Positions 10,109 through 20,257 of a DNA stretch of 64,000 bases are shown here, piece after piece. This DNA comes from Tridacna crocea (taxonomy: Eukaryota; Mollusca; Bivalvia; Cardiida; Cardiidae), in NCBI GenBank assembly GCA_943736015.1, contig OX031061.1, positions 61,386,192 to 61,450,191 of the forward strand, in the 5' to 3' direction. How positions within the stretch are numbered: the first letter of the stretch is position 1; each line of letters begins with the position of its first letter. The notes under the pieces were generated by a model. That model was not told where the DNA came from, searched no databases, and saw nothing but the letters and a program-made list of their open reading frames with translations. A program made the position numbers and the translations under genes.

Positions 10109-10647
10109 TAAATCTCGAATTTCTCTTGTTGTTGGGTGGTTTTCGACTAGATCTACTGGGGTTTTATGAAGGAAAATTAAACGGCTTGGGGAGTAGATCT
10201 ATAAGGATGACTTTTTTTGTATTTTTGTAAAATTTTCGGCCCAAAATCTGAAGGGCCATTTTTTTTTTCAGATTTCTTTTTCAGGGCTATCAATGTTGTC
10301 ATTTTGGTACCGGGTAAACAGTCCAAAAAACGGGAAAATCGAGACCAATCTACACGAATAGAGCTATTACCTTGCAGTGTTTTCAGTAAGCCGTGTATAT
10401 CCTATCAGAAAGTTTTTATTCTTTCAACCCTTTATCAGAGTCTCGTGTTTTATAACACTGATGGACGGGGAAGACTGTTGAAACATTATAGAACAGGTTA
10501 ACCATTCTTTTTACTTTTTCTACAAGGTTTTCTACTCTTTTAGAAACAAATCACCTCATTTCAGTTATACTAATGGAAGAGTCTTAAATAGTGGCTTCTG
10601 GTATAGAGGTCAGCTTTTACTCTAAGGGTGAATTATTCTTTTAATCT
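10109..10647. other. Non-coding stretch
   Basis: GTTTTCTACTCTTTTAGAAA near 10530 hints at a very old MITE scrap. A 94-codon plus frame (10217-10501) has no recognisable content. Confidence 0.4.
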
Positions 10648-10845
10648 TTAACCCTTTATCACACAGCCGACTTTTAATAAACATGAATAAGAATCCTTTT
10701 GAAATCATTGTGGGAAAAGGAGAAAATGTTAGTAACCAGCATTTTTCCATGTTCTCACAATGTGTTCGTTCCTATCAATCAAGAATAGCATTGAAATTGT
10801 TGTCTGCAAATGATTATTATTTAGACAGGATTAACTTGATAAATA
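10648..10845 (+). repeat. piggyBac-like MITE, 3'-truncated
   Basis: TTAACCCTTTATCACACAGC start, palindrome GAAAATGTTAGTAACCAGCA, then TTGTTGTCTGCAAATG. The right terminal repeat is replaced by an ATAATAATA-rich stretch. Confidence 0.7.
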
Positions 10846-10993
10846 ATAATAATTGATTTTTTAAGCTAATAGTAAATATTTGATTTTTGCTATTTTATTA
10901 TTATTATTATAATTATCATTAGTGGTATTATTTTTAGAGAAATAATTCTGAAAATATTGGACAGTGTAGATCCAAAATTAGACATCTTGTTCT

Positions 10994-11575
10994 GTGCAGT
11001 ACGATCTTGATCTAGACTGTCTGCAGTAGGTCGCTCACAGTAGCCTAATGGTTAAAAGAATGTGGTCATTTTTTTCCCAGAATAACACTTGAATGTGAAA
11101 TAAAAACCAAAACAGTTTTGAACACTTTCCCCATCTTCCGCATTAAATTCGAAGCTGGAAAGTTGACTGGATGTGGAAGAAAAAAGTGTGCAAACTACGT
11201 GGCGGAATTGAATCAAGTCAACTGCATCGAGGCTAGAGACAATTTATACACGGATGTAGATAAGGAGTTAATATAATACTGACAGCCTGACGCTTGCACA
11301 GAAAAGGTAAGATGTTGCATGTCTTTTCTGCAAGATTGTGTATGTACGTTCGAATAATGTTTAAGACATTTTAACCCCCTTTTTTTTTAAACTCAAAATT
11401 TCTTTGCAAAATAAACTTGTATTTGTGATAGAATTAGATTTAAGTTCACTGGGATAATTTATTATGAGAAGACGGAAGCTGGTAAAATGATTTTTAGTTT
11501 GTATTTTAACTCTGTTGGCGCCATTGGCGAAAACAGTGCCTTTTGCAGACGATATAGATCAAGATCAGACTGCAC
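10994..11575. repeat. Non-autonomous element with ~30-bp terminal inverted repeats
   Basis: Left end GTGCAGTACGATCTTGATCT and right end AGATCAAGATCAGACTGCAC are near-perfect inverted repeats. The pairing continues inward as TGTCTGCAG and GCAGACGA. The 580-bp interior codes for nothing. Related end sequences recur near 15815-15860 and 18219-18245. No target duplication is clear, so the superfamily is open. Confidence 0.55.
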
Positions 11576-12123
11576 AAAACGTGTAGTCTGATCTTTGAAT
11601 TATATCGCCTGTTTGGGTTGTCAAGCCTATACAATCAAAATCTTTGTAAGTTTCAATGGACTGTATTAAGAGCCGTCGAGAGAGATCGAGATTATTTGTT
11701 TGGGGCTGAGAGAGTTAAACAAGGGTTCCACCAACCTCCCTCTTTTTCGTCATATCATCGAACAAGACTATTCGTTATGCTTATTTTATTTCTACAATTT
11801 TTGTATTGTTACCTCAACAGCACATTTCTAGCCCTTTTGGAAAAACGCATCGTATTAATATTTTCATCTTTAAAGTTTCTAAGCCATATTGAGGGAAAAA
11901 CTAGTAGTTTTCTAATACATAGAGATGACCTCACTTTACGTGTCTTGTGTTTTGCTTTAAAAACATAAAACAGCATTTCTTTCCGAAAAGTTTAACCAAA
12001 TTTGTGACAGAGACCAAATAAGAACACAAAAATAGGGATTATGTCTTGCAGGGTTTTTGCACTGTTCGAGTGCCACAATCGTTTGATTATTGCTTGTGAG
12101 AATCAATATTGGTCAATTTTGGG
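11576..12123. other. Non-coding stretch
   Basis: A 116-codon plus frame (11618-11968) is Phe/Leu-rich with no motif. I see no repeat. Confidence 0.4.
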
Positions 12124-12350
12124 CTAACCCATTATCACACAATTCCTACTTTTGACGCCCCTGAGAAAGAAGCCTTTAGAAAACATTGTGGGAAAAGGAG
12201 AAAATGCTGGTAACCAGCATTTTCTCCTTTTCCAACATTGTTTTCTACCCTTCACAAAATAAATTTCAAATTTTCAGTCACTTTAATTTTGTTGTCTGCA
12301 AATGCTTTCAATTTGGACCAGTTTAAAATATTGTCGTTTGGTAATGGATC
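12124..12350 (+). repeat. piggyBac-like MITE, near-complete
   Basis: CTAACCCATTATCACACAA opens it and TCGTTTGGTAATGGATC closes it, so both TTAA flanks have drifted. The palindrome core GAAAATGCTGGTAACCAGCA is intact. Confidence 0.8.
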
Positions 12351-12355
12351 AAAAG

Positions 12356-12640
12356 ATTTTTATACCCCCGATAAACGAATGTTTTCGGGAGTATACTGGA
12401 ATCAGTCTGTCTGTCCGTCCGTGTGTCAGTCTGTGTACAAAAAGCTAGTAATTGCTTGTTTCTGTCAAAGCGCTGGCGGAGGTATTAAGTCACATTCAGT
12501 AACAGCTCTAGTTTTTTTCATTTATTGGGTCAATGATAGTGTATCAAGAGACATCATGCAAATGTCGTCTTGAAAATGGTGGTTTTAACATGAAACAAAT
12601 TGAGTGGAATGCTAAAAAATATTGTATGTAGTTGTTATTC
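12356..12640 (+). repeat. Dispersed repeat with TATACCCCCG start and CTGTCYGTCCGTC tract
   Basis: TTATACCCCCGATAAACGAA, GGGAGTATACTGGAATCAGT and a CTGTCTGTCCGTCCGTGTG tract form a pattern I associate with a repeat common in marine invertebrates. Its boundaries are approximate and its class is unknown to me. Confidence 0.4.
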
Positions 12641-13014
12641 AAGTACGCCGATATATCAATCCTGTTTTTTTTTTCAATTACTCATACAATAGTCCGGGTC
12701 CGTATTCACTTTCATTCTAAAGAATATTCTTAGTCTTAATCTCCATATTTTTCTAACTTTGAAAGTAACATAACTTTTATGATTAGTTAATAATTACCCG
12801 CCATATGTAACTGTTCTGTATATTCAATGATGGAATAATGTGAAAATTATTTCGTTTTTGGCCAATCGTCTGGATCCTCGGACAAATGATTTAATTTATT
12901 GCATTGAAATCATTACATTCTGCACTGTGCCATTTCGAATGATGAACATGTATGTACAAACAGAACCCCAGATAAGAGGAAGTAGTTGTTTTCTAATTCC
13001 ATTATATATCTTCC
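12641..13014. other. Non-coding stretch
   Basis: AT-rich. Nothing supported. Confidence 0.4.
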
Positions 13015-13089
13015 AAACCCTATGTTGTGGGTAGTCATTAGGATCATCTCGGTGAGACGATTCTAATGAGTACACACAACATAGGGTTT
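13015..13089. repeat. 75-bp near-perfect hairpin
   Basis: Two 36-bp arms (AAACCCTATGTTGTGGGTAG.. and ..CACAACATAGGGTTT) flank a 3-base loop. They pair at 32 of 36 positions, and one of the four mismatches would be a G-U wobble in RNA. The size and shape resemble a small foldback element or a microRNA-precursor-like hairpin, and sequence alone does not decide between them. Confidence 0.7.
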
Positions 13090-13744
13090 AGTGGATAAAA
13101 ATAAAAAAACTTCAGTTTTGAAATCAAAATCACTCCCTCTATCAGGAGCTCTGTACAACTACTTCATAATTCATGACATAATTTACCTGATTGATACGCT
13201 TTCTGTGAGCTCATTATCCCCATAAAGGACTGTCAAGTTCACGACTTTGAGAAAACAAAAATCGTAGACAATGATCACATATTAAAGTTTATGCATGGAT
13301 ACGTTTAAAAAATATTATAGCATATGGAGAGGATGCTCTTTAAAGCAACGTGTTATTTTGTCGAAATGGTTTGAAAAAATGGTCCAATGCAAAACGAAAA
13401 CGATCGTCTGCAGTAGTTTGTCGCATTTACGTATACTGTAAAGTTTATATCTTTTTTACTGCGTATTTACTTTTGAGTAGGTCATACTAATAAACCAGGC
13501 ACATTAGTACAACAACGCATTATTTACAATAAGGAAAATTTAAAATAACCATGGAAACGACATAAAGTCAAGCAGCATGCAATGATGTATTCCTTTTTTT
13601 GTGCAAAGCACTGAAGCACGAATTTCATGAACCAAATGACGCGTGAAAAATAGGGAGTTTTCGCTAGCAAAAATGCATTTCAGTTGGACCCGCCAGTGTA
13701 ACAAAAGTACATTATATCCTATAAAGCAATGTCCCTAACATTTC
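13090..13744. other. Non-coding stretch
   Basis: Lies between two hairpins. No coding frame or known repeat seen. Confidence 0.4.
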
Positions 13745-13823
13745 GTCGGTTTACTTAAAAAACCTAACGAGTAACTACAGTGTGTTTCAAGCTGTAGTTA
13801 CAAGGTTTTTTAAGTAAACCGAC
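13745..13823. repeat. 79-bp hairpin
   Basis: GTCGGTTTACTTAAAAAACC at the left pairs perfectly with GGTTTTTTAAGTAAACCGAC at the right. A second stem GTAACTACAG / CTGTAGTTAC lies inside, separated by a small asymmetric bulge and an 11-base loop. It is a separate sequence from the hairpin at 13015. Confidence 0.7.
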
Positions 13824-13859
13824 AATTAAAAAAAAAATGATCCCGGTCATAGTTTGATG

Positions 13860-14310
13860 ACCAAAGCCCAAACATTATTAGTTGTACGGTCAGGTGGCAG
13901 GGGACTTGGAAACTTATTCACGGCTGTGGTGAATCGTGTCGCCCCGAGCCAAAGTTTTACCATTCCAACGTTTGTCAAGCGGATTTTACCTGTTTTGGGG
14001 TTTAAAAAATGAGTACGTTAACGTACTCAAAATTTCCTTTCTGAGTGCCCCAAATCGATGAAAACTGACGTCATTTGGAACTGACGTCACTGTACCTTAG
14101 TAATACATGATGAAACGTGCAGTTTTATGCATAATCGTGATGTTAATCTTGATCGACGCCGCTATTTTGGATGTTGTGTAATAGTGTTGTCATGTATACG
14201 GGGCTCCCGAAAGGGAAACTGCTTTAATGTTGGTTTTGCCAGTGTACATGATATATATGTTCGGGGCATATTATCCAATCTGATCAGGAGAAATTTCTTT
14301 GCAGTATGAT
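13860..14310 (+). repeat. Dispersed repeat, inverted partner of 17610-18206
   Basis: TTGTACGGTCAGGTGGCAGG, GAGTGCCCCAAAT, AACTGACGTCA and TTTGCAGTATGAT all recur in reverse order and orientation at 17610-18206. The two copies form an inverted pair 3.3 kb apart. There is no coding content. Confidence 0.6.
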
Positions 14311-14370
14311 AAAATATGATGACTAGGGTCTGTACTTAGTAACCTTTTAGGATTTGATTTAGATTTTATT

Positions 14371-14613
14371 TAGAATTAGACAAAGAATGCAGTTAAAGAT
14401 AGGGAACTCTAATGGGACTCGTGTAATATCGCCTTTTACCACCAAAATCGCACGGATTCGGCTAAAACTCGGGTAATCCATAATCGATTCGGGAAATCAG
14501 CCGATCGATTACGGATAACCCGAATCTTAGCCAAATCCTTACGTTTTTTTGGCGATATTACATAAATTTCATTGAGTTGCCCTATCTTTAACTGCATTTT
14601 TTGTCTAATTCTA
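14371..14613. repeat. 243-bp foldback
   Basis: The left arm starts TAGAATTAGACAAAGAATGC and the right arm ends GCATTTTTTGTCTAATTCTA. The arms pair almost throughout, including GTTAAAGATAGGG / CCCTATCTTTAAC, TAATATCGCC / GGCGATATTA and an inner GATTCGG..CCGAATC stem, leaving only a short loop. It may be a MITE of foldback type; target duplications are not evident. Confidence 0.75.
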
Positions 14614-15286
14614 GATTAAGTTTCAGAAGTAACGCAACTTCTGATTGGCCATTTGGTTTGGCCAATCACAAATTGTGTTACTTTCTAGTATGAAATTTTG
14701 AATGATAATTCTAGGAATGTTTTCATGAATAATTATTGACCCATCTCAAAATTAAATAATGATAACATGATGATAATAACTATCATCATCATCATCATCA
14801 TAATGATTGTAATAATTGTAAGGACAGGATGAAGTTTCTGTGGATAATTTTTTTTTCTCTTCTTTATAATGCATATAATGATCCAAAATGGCATAAGGAT
14901 TTTGCATTCCTATTCTCAAGATTTTAAGTCTTGGATTTCTAATTGGTTGATCCGAATGGTTTTCAAAGTTATTAATCCATTAACTAAATTTCGAAGTGTA
15001 ATGCAATTTTACAATGGTTGGTGATAATGCACATAGGTCAACCTAAGTCGCAAGTCTTATTTTGTAACAATTTTCCCCATTAACCGCAACTTATCATCCT
15101 CGGAACCATGTTTGAAGCAATCGAAGGATCGATAACATAATAATACTCTATTGTAGAGAGGATAATTTCATTTCTTCCGTTATAAAAATAACCCCACTTT
15201 GGAAAAATCCCGTAGTGTACTCAACCGCATAAAAGTGTACTCAGCTGCATAACTTAAAGTCAGTCTGCACGCTCTGTGCAGTTTAA
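14614..15286. other. Non-coding stretch
   Basis: Contains a short ATC repeat (~14783-14800) and an AGTCTGCACGCTCTGTGCAG piece near 15260 related to the element at 10994. No gene seen. Confidence 0.45.
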
Positions 15287-15634
15287 GGTAAGACCTGTGT
15301 AATGGAAAACAGCTATTTCCACTAAAATATCATCCTGCAAAATTAGCTATAATTAAAAATGAGTATTTTCACTACTTTCACCAATTCATTTTTTTCCATT
15401 TTTTCCTTCTTTGAATTATCATTTATAATTCTAAAACTACTATATTCTCAATTCAAAAAGAGGTAATAATTTCCTCCTTTTCAGAAAACTAACAAAAGTA
15501 TCAAAAAATAATTTCAAGATAGACATAAACGGAATTTCTAATCCGTTAGAAATGTGCAAAAATATTATTTCTGCATAAATCCTTATTTATCCTTATTTAG
15601 AATTTTCACCGGAAGTGCACTACACAGGTCTTAT
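15287..15634 (-). repeat. TTAA MITE with GGTAAGACCTGTGTA ends
   Basis: Follows TTAA at 15283-15286 and begins GGTAAGACCTGTGTAATGG. It ends TACACAGGTCTTATC, the inverted match. The interior is homologous to 38196-38556 in opposite orientation. Non-coding. The second TTAA has drifted to TTAT. Confidence 0.75.
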
Positions 15635-16422
15635 CTTTATGTTCATTTGTTCCAATTATAAAAGTGCGTTAAGTTGTGCTTTGCAGACCAAGGGTTATTG
15701 TTTAAAATAAAGGAGTACCAACCGTTTCTTTTTAGTTTTTTTTTTCTTTTCTCAGACCCTTTTTGGAAAGACCATGATTTCAAAGTAACTATAATCAATG
15801 CTTAGGCTGCCAAGAGCGACCCAAGGACCTTTATAGCGTGCAGTTTGATTTTGATCTACTCTGTCTGAAAATTAGATATTTCCCCCCACAAAAATACCCT
15901 CTGAAATAGCAAAGGTTTGGTGTTTACAATCGGCTTGAAGATTTCATGTCCGTTATGTAGCAAATTAAGGTTTGAGACGCCAATTTTATCGGCTAGAGGA
16001 GACTTCCAAAAGTGAAACAATTTATTAGGAAAACAAGCATTTTGATAGCATTGCATAGCAATACTGGGTCGGTCCCCTATCGGCCGTATACATCGCTGGC
16101 AGGTATAGATTGCAAAACTCTGTGGAGGAGAAAGAACGTATTTGACCCACTTTCAGAATTATAAGCATGGTGTCTGTCTGTGTATGCAATGCTTCAATGA
16201 AAGCCAGATATATAAGTATTTTCCTCGTTAAAGTAAGTGACGGAATGACAGACAGACAGACAGACGGATGGAGTGCAAACCTAAAGTCTCCTCTGGCTTC
16301 GCCGGTAGGGGACTAAAACAGGCAGATGAGGGATAACGTGACATAAAAAAATATGTAGCAGCAAGTAACTTATCACCTACTTGATAGTGGTCAACTTAAC
16401 ATTAATTTTGTTGTCTTTGTAG
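15635..16422. other. Non-coding stretch before the putative signal-peptide exon
   Basis: Holds a GACA microsatellite (16248-16263) and a scrap of the 10994-type repeat near 15815-15860. If the exon at 16448 is real, its promoter and 5' non-coding exon should lie here or upstream, but I find no decisive signal. A pyrimidine-rich acceptor TTTGTTGTCTTTGTAG ends at 16422. Confidence 0.35.
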
Positions 16423-16447
16423 GTTGGCTGTGGATGTATAACTAAAA

Positions 16448-16532
16448 ATGGGATTAAGACGAGATTTGATTATAATTGAATTACTCATAGTATTGGCAAC
16501 ATTACAACGAATTACAGGAATCATTATTACAG
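16448..16532 (+). CDS. Putative signal-peptide exon of the EGF-repeat gene
   Basis: An exon bounded by acceptor TTTGTAG (16416-16422) and donor ACAG/GTATTTG (intron from 16533) carries 25 non-coding bases and then ATG. The peptide begins MGLRRDLIIIELLIVLATLQ: a short basic start and a hydrophobic core, as in signal peptides, though with one Glu inside the core. Coding length is 85 bases, so the exon ends in phase 1. That is the phase in which every downstream EGF exon begins: the final G plus AT of the next exon makes GAT, the Asp that opens each domain. This phase match is the main support for joining it to 19431. A gene using a different start remains possible. Confidence 0.55.
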
Positions 16533-16683
16533 GTATTTGTTTATCAATACTACAGCCTAGAGTCCTTTTCCCTATCAACCACCCAGCCCCTCTACCAAAA
16601 TCCCGTGGAAAAAAAGTGAGCCGAAGCATTATACTTTGATACTGCTTGAAATAGTCATAAGCTATGCTGTCGAAAAGGGCGGT

Positions 16684-16908
16684 TTAACCTTTTACCAAAC
16701 GAAAACATTTTAGACTTGTCCAAACTGAAGGGATTTGCAGACGACAAATTAAATGTAACTAAAGTAATGATTTGTGTTTTGAATAGGAAAAAAGCATTGT
16801 AGGAAAAGGAGAAAATGCTGTTTACCAGCATTTTCTCCTTTTCCAACAATGTTTTCAAAAGTCTTATAAAGGGGTGTTAAAAGTTGTAATTGTGTGGTAA
16901 AGAGTTGA
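16684..16908 (-). repeat. piggyBac-like MITE, minus orientation, near-complete
   Basis: TTAACCTTTTACCAAACGA at the left and TTGTGTGGTAAAGAGTTGA at the right are the terminal repeats. The palindrome AGGAGAAAATGCTGTTTACC and its mirror lie in the middle. It sits in the first long intron of the putative EGF gene. Confidence 0.8.
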
Positions 16909-17609
16909 ATGCACTTACGAATTGCATTTTGTCAAGTAAGTCATCACAAGATCACGAATCAATAAAATTAATTTTGTGTAACAAATGACTGAATCATGAG
17001 ATGGACAGGTCCTTTGACATACAGAAGAATGACCTATGGCGAAAGTTCAACTCATATCATATTGCTGGTAACCAGGGCTTTTTTTTAATTTTCCCCTGGC
17101 ACCTTTAAAAGACAGCCACCCCTACAAACATGAGTGTTATTTCAAAAGCGAATTAGTTTAGTAAAAGCTTAGCATTTCATTATTACCGAATTAGAACTAA
17201 ACTTTTAATGCATCTTGATTACGGTTATAAATCTTGCGTTTCTTTTAATGCCTAACCTATTCGATATAGATGAGTGGGCAGACCCAAATTTGAACAACCT
17301 CCAAGCTTCTGCTACATGAACGGACCTGCTACTCAGCTTTGAATGTGAAACAATGTCTTTATCTTTATTTCATGCTTTCCGGTAGGAAATCGAGAAATAA
17401 CAGTAAAAATACCGATTTCCATGTTCTTGTTGCCCAGGTTAATTGCGCTTGCCTCACAACCAGATAGAAATATTACATCATTTAACTTACATTTCTCGCG
17501 CTTGATGTAATATTGTAATGCATTGCTAGGCGGGAGGGGTACGACACGGGGAATAACGGAAAAGAACTGTGCTGGATTTTGATAAAGCTCCTCCAAGAAA
17601 GGATTAAAA
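16909..17609. other. Intron-like stretch without features
   Basis: AT-rich. An 87-codon minus frame (17333-17596) has no recognisable motif. Around 17260-17340 a few EGF-like codons (GATGAGTGGGCAGACCC) can be read, but the rest does not follow. Confidence 0.35.
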
Positions 17610-18068
17610 GCATGAAATGAATAGAATATTTGGGTTTTTTTCGGTGAAATATCGGAATTTATTTTATCACGTGAACATCATCGGTAATATTTTCACGAGT
17701 GATATATGTTCCCGGCATGTTAACCAAGCCGATCACAAGAAATTTATTTGCAGTATAATAATATATCATGTTCCCTGGCAAAAACCACGTAAAGCCAGTT
17801 TCCCTTTTGAGTGCCCCGTAAACATCACTACACGTGCAACACATTATCCAAAATAGCGGCGTCGACCGATCACCAGACTGCACATTTATGCTCCAAACTG
17901 CACGTTTTAGTGACGTCTGTTTCAAGTGAGGTCAGTTTCCATTGAATTGGGGCACTCAGAAGGGAATGTCTATTTCGTCAGCATACTTGGTTCGTGAGAT
18001 TATAATACAGAAAAAATTCGCTTAAAGTGCTTTGAAAGGGTAAATCTTTGCAGTATAATAAATTTGTG
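17610..18068 (-). repeat. Dispersed repeat, inverted partner of 13860-14310
   Basis: TTTGCAGTATAATAATATAT, GAGTGCCCCGTAAACATCAC and GTGCAACACATTATCC correspond, reversed, to the copy at 13.86-14.31 kb. It continues into the palindrome that starts at 18069. Confidence 0.55.
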
Positions 18069-18206
18069 GTACGGTCAGGTTGCAGGGGACTTAGAAACTT
18101 GTTCACAACTGTGCCAAATCACGTCGCCGCCTCGCCTTCGGCTCGGGGCAACATGATTCGTCACAGCCGTGAACAAATTTCCAAGTCCCCTGCCACCTGA
18201 CCGTAC
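18069..18206. repeat. 138-bp foldback with ~56-bp arms
   Basis: GTACGGTCAGGTTGCAGGGG at the left mirrors CCCCTGCCACCTGACCGTAC at the right. The arms continue through AACTTGTTCACA / TGTGAACAA-like pairing to a GC-rich loop, GCCTCGCCTTCGGCTCGGGG. Single arms of the same sequence occur at 4450 and 13885. Confidence 0.75.
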
Positions 18207-19430
18207 AACTAATATTGTGCACTCTGATCTTGATCTACTCAGCCCGCAAAAGGTCAGTGAGTCGCGCTTAGCAGCCTAAGGATTAACCAGGAATGACACA
18301 AATTGTTAAGGTAGCTGTTTTTTCGTGTAACATACTCACCTGTATGACCGTCAAATGATGTACATGTAGTTTACGAAACAAATATGACAACATTCTTTTC
18401 AGGATGTCTCCTCGTTTTTAAACATACATCTTCAGCCAGTTTTAACAGTTTTTTTCCTTTGTTTTATGTAACTATAATTACCACAGTATCTTCATGCAAA
18501 TACCTGTCCCTGATGATCGCAGAGACACAGTAGATTAAGAATGTATTTGATTCTAATTCGGCTAGCCATAGACATAACAACCACAGTTTCCGATTTAAAT
18601 CACAAACAATTCCTTAAGTTTTTGACTCCGCATTTTTTATATTAATTGTTTTTTCTACGTATGCACAGTTGACTAGATTATAATACCGTCAAGTGTTAAC
18701 GCTGCTTATTTTTGTCTCTGGCTGTAAAGGCGTGTCTTTAAACTAAAAGATTGAAATAAATTGTCTTTTTGGTGTTAGATCTTAATTAGATTAAATCAGA
18801 TTTTTCCTTTTTACATTTTTCATACTTTAATATTCTCGTTATGCCAATTCTGTACAGGCTATCGGCTATTTGACGAAAAGAGTGCATCCTAATACAAAAA
18901 TCGCACTGCACAGAAAGTAAACTACTCTTAGATCTATTGCTCTATGTCTTGTGAGATACTGTGGTCAAACAATGATTGACTTGTATCATCGTCTAGATGA
19001 AGCTAGTTAAGGTCATATTTATTATGATAACAATATGAATGTCAAATGTGAAGCCTTGTTATTATCACCTCGTATGATTGCATGAATCTGCAGGAAGGGT
19101 AAGATTCACAGAGGGTCGGTCAAGCAAAAAAAAAAAACAAACACGAAATATTCGACTCTTAAATTCTCCGAATACAAATTATCTAAAGGAGCTTGTCAAG
19201 TTTCTTTCTTTTTGTAAGGTATTCTTGGTTATTGAAAAGTAATCTTTTTCAAACATGAGGATTTACCGATTATATATTCTAATGTCTGCTTAAACAAAAT
19301 TTTCTTTCATATTGATGACTTTTTCATGCTAAGTTGAAATTGCTTCCAATTATTCTTATACAATTGAGATTGAAATCAACAGAAAGAATGAATATATATT
19401 AGGGCCAAAATGCACATGTTGTCGTTACAG

Positions 19431-19544
19431 ATGTCAGTGAATGTAGTACGTGCACCCCAAATGCAACATGTACATATACGAATGGAAGTTATGAGTGTGT
19501 GTGTAATAGTGGATTTAAACCGGGAGTTCGAGGAATTTGTAAAG
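19431..19544 (+). CDS. EGF_CA exon, C-type, intact
   Basis: This 114-bp, phase 1-1 exon has acceptor GTCGTTACAG and donor AAAG/GTACCT. It encodes DVSECSTCTPNATC, then TYTNGSYECVCNSGF and KPGVRGICK: six cysteines in EGF order. D.x.E before the first Cys and C-x-[DN]-x4-[FY]-x-C are the calcium-binding and hydroxylation signatures of EGF_CA domains. The first loop is short, so Cys1 and Cys2 are two residues apart. It is the only C-type exon in the window with both splice sites and all cysteines; five or more relatives downstream are dead. It would follow the signal-peptide exon at 16448 in frame. The domain probably acts extracellularly in protein-protein contacts. Confidence 0.82.
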
Positions 19545-19813
19545 GTACCTTTTTCATTTCCCTTTTTTCTATGAAAATTGTCAAACCACAGATCCTGTTG
19601 CTTTAGTGCATTGAAATGAATATCATATGTAGAATTGTGTGTGGGTTTTTTTTTTTTTTTTTTTTTTCAATTAAAAAGGATTAGTTTGCTTGAAAGAATT
19701 TTTAGTAGGGTGAAACGTCATATATGTTGAATGAGGTGCCAGGGGTTTATTATGATAATTATCGTGTATGATTAGAAATAGATCACTATATATGGATTTT
19801 CTAATTGTTATAG

Positions 19814-19939
19814 ATATTGATGAATGTGCCGATTCAAATCTCAATAACTGTGACACAGATGCAACATGTACCAACACTGCTGGAAGCTATCAGTGCGTGT
19901 GTAATATCGGATATACAGGAAACGGAACACATTGTAAAG
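19814..19939 (+). CDS. EGF_CA exon, A-type, donor site altered
   Basis: Starts after TTGTTATAG and encodes DIDECADSNLNNCDTDATC, then TNTAGSYQCVCNIGYTGNG and THC. All six cysteines and the calcium and hydroxylation residues are present. Where sister exons read CAAG/GTAATG, this one reads AAAGTTAAC, so the phase-1 GT is gone; using the GT one base earlier would shift the frame. Either splicing differs here or the exon is terminal: reading on gives KVNCGSILSLNQPMIC and a stop at 19984-19986, with AATAAA 34 bases later. The domain itself looks functional; its connection downstream is uncertain. Confidence 0.7.
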
Positions 19940-20019
19940 TTAACTGTGGCAGTATTTTAAGCCTCAACCAACCGATGATCTGTTAGATTCATCCAAATTG
20001 AAAACAGTTAAGAAGGCAA

Positions 20020-20025
20020 AATAAA
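20020..20025 (+). promoter_or_regulatory. Possible poly(A) signal AATAAA
   Basis: It lies 33 bases past the stop reached by reading through the exon at 19814. It would close a short transcript with two EGF domains. AATAAA is common by chance in AT-rich DNA, so support is weak. Confidence 0.25.
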
Positions 20026-20257
20026 TTTGTTACAAGTGATAGGGCTTATCTTTCGTAGAAGAAAAAAGATCAGTGCAAAAGTTAATGCAGATTTCCCGCT
20101 GTCTTTCCCTCCCTGTTTTTAAAACCCCTTTTTTTCCTCAGTGAAATAAATCCTGCATTTTATTTTAAAGGTTAAGAGCCTCTTGCATATAGGTTGCAAA
20201 ACGCTAGATATACAAATGATAAAAAAGCCAATTTAAAAATCGGAGAAAGATTTTTTT

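Noticed and set aside
17250-17345. A further EGF exon
   Set aside because: GATGAGTGGGCAGACCC and a few codons look EGF-like, but cysteines, acceptor and donor are missing.
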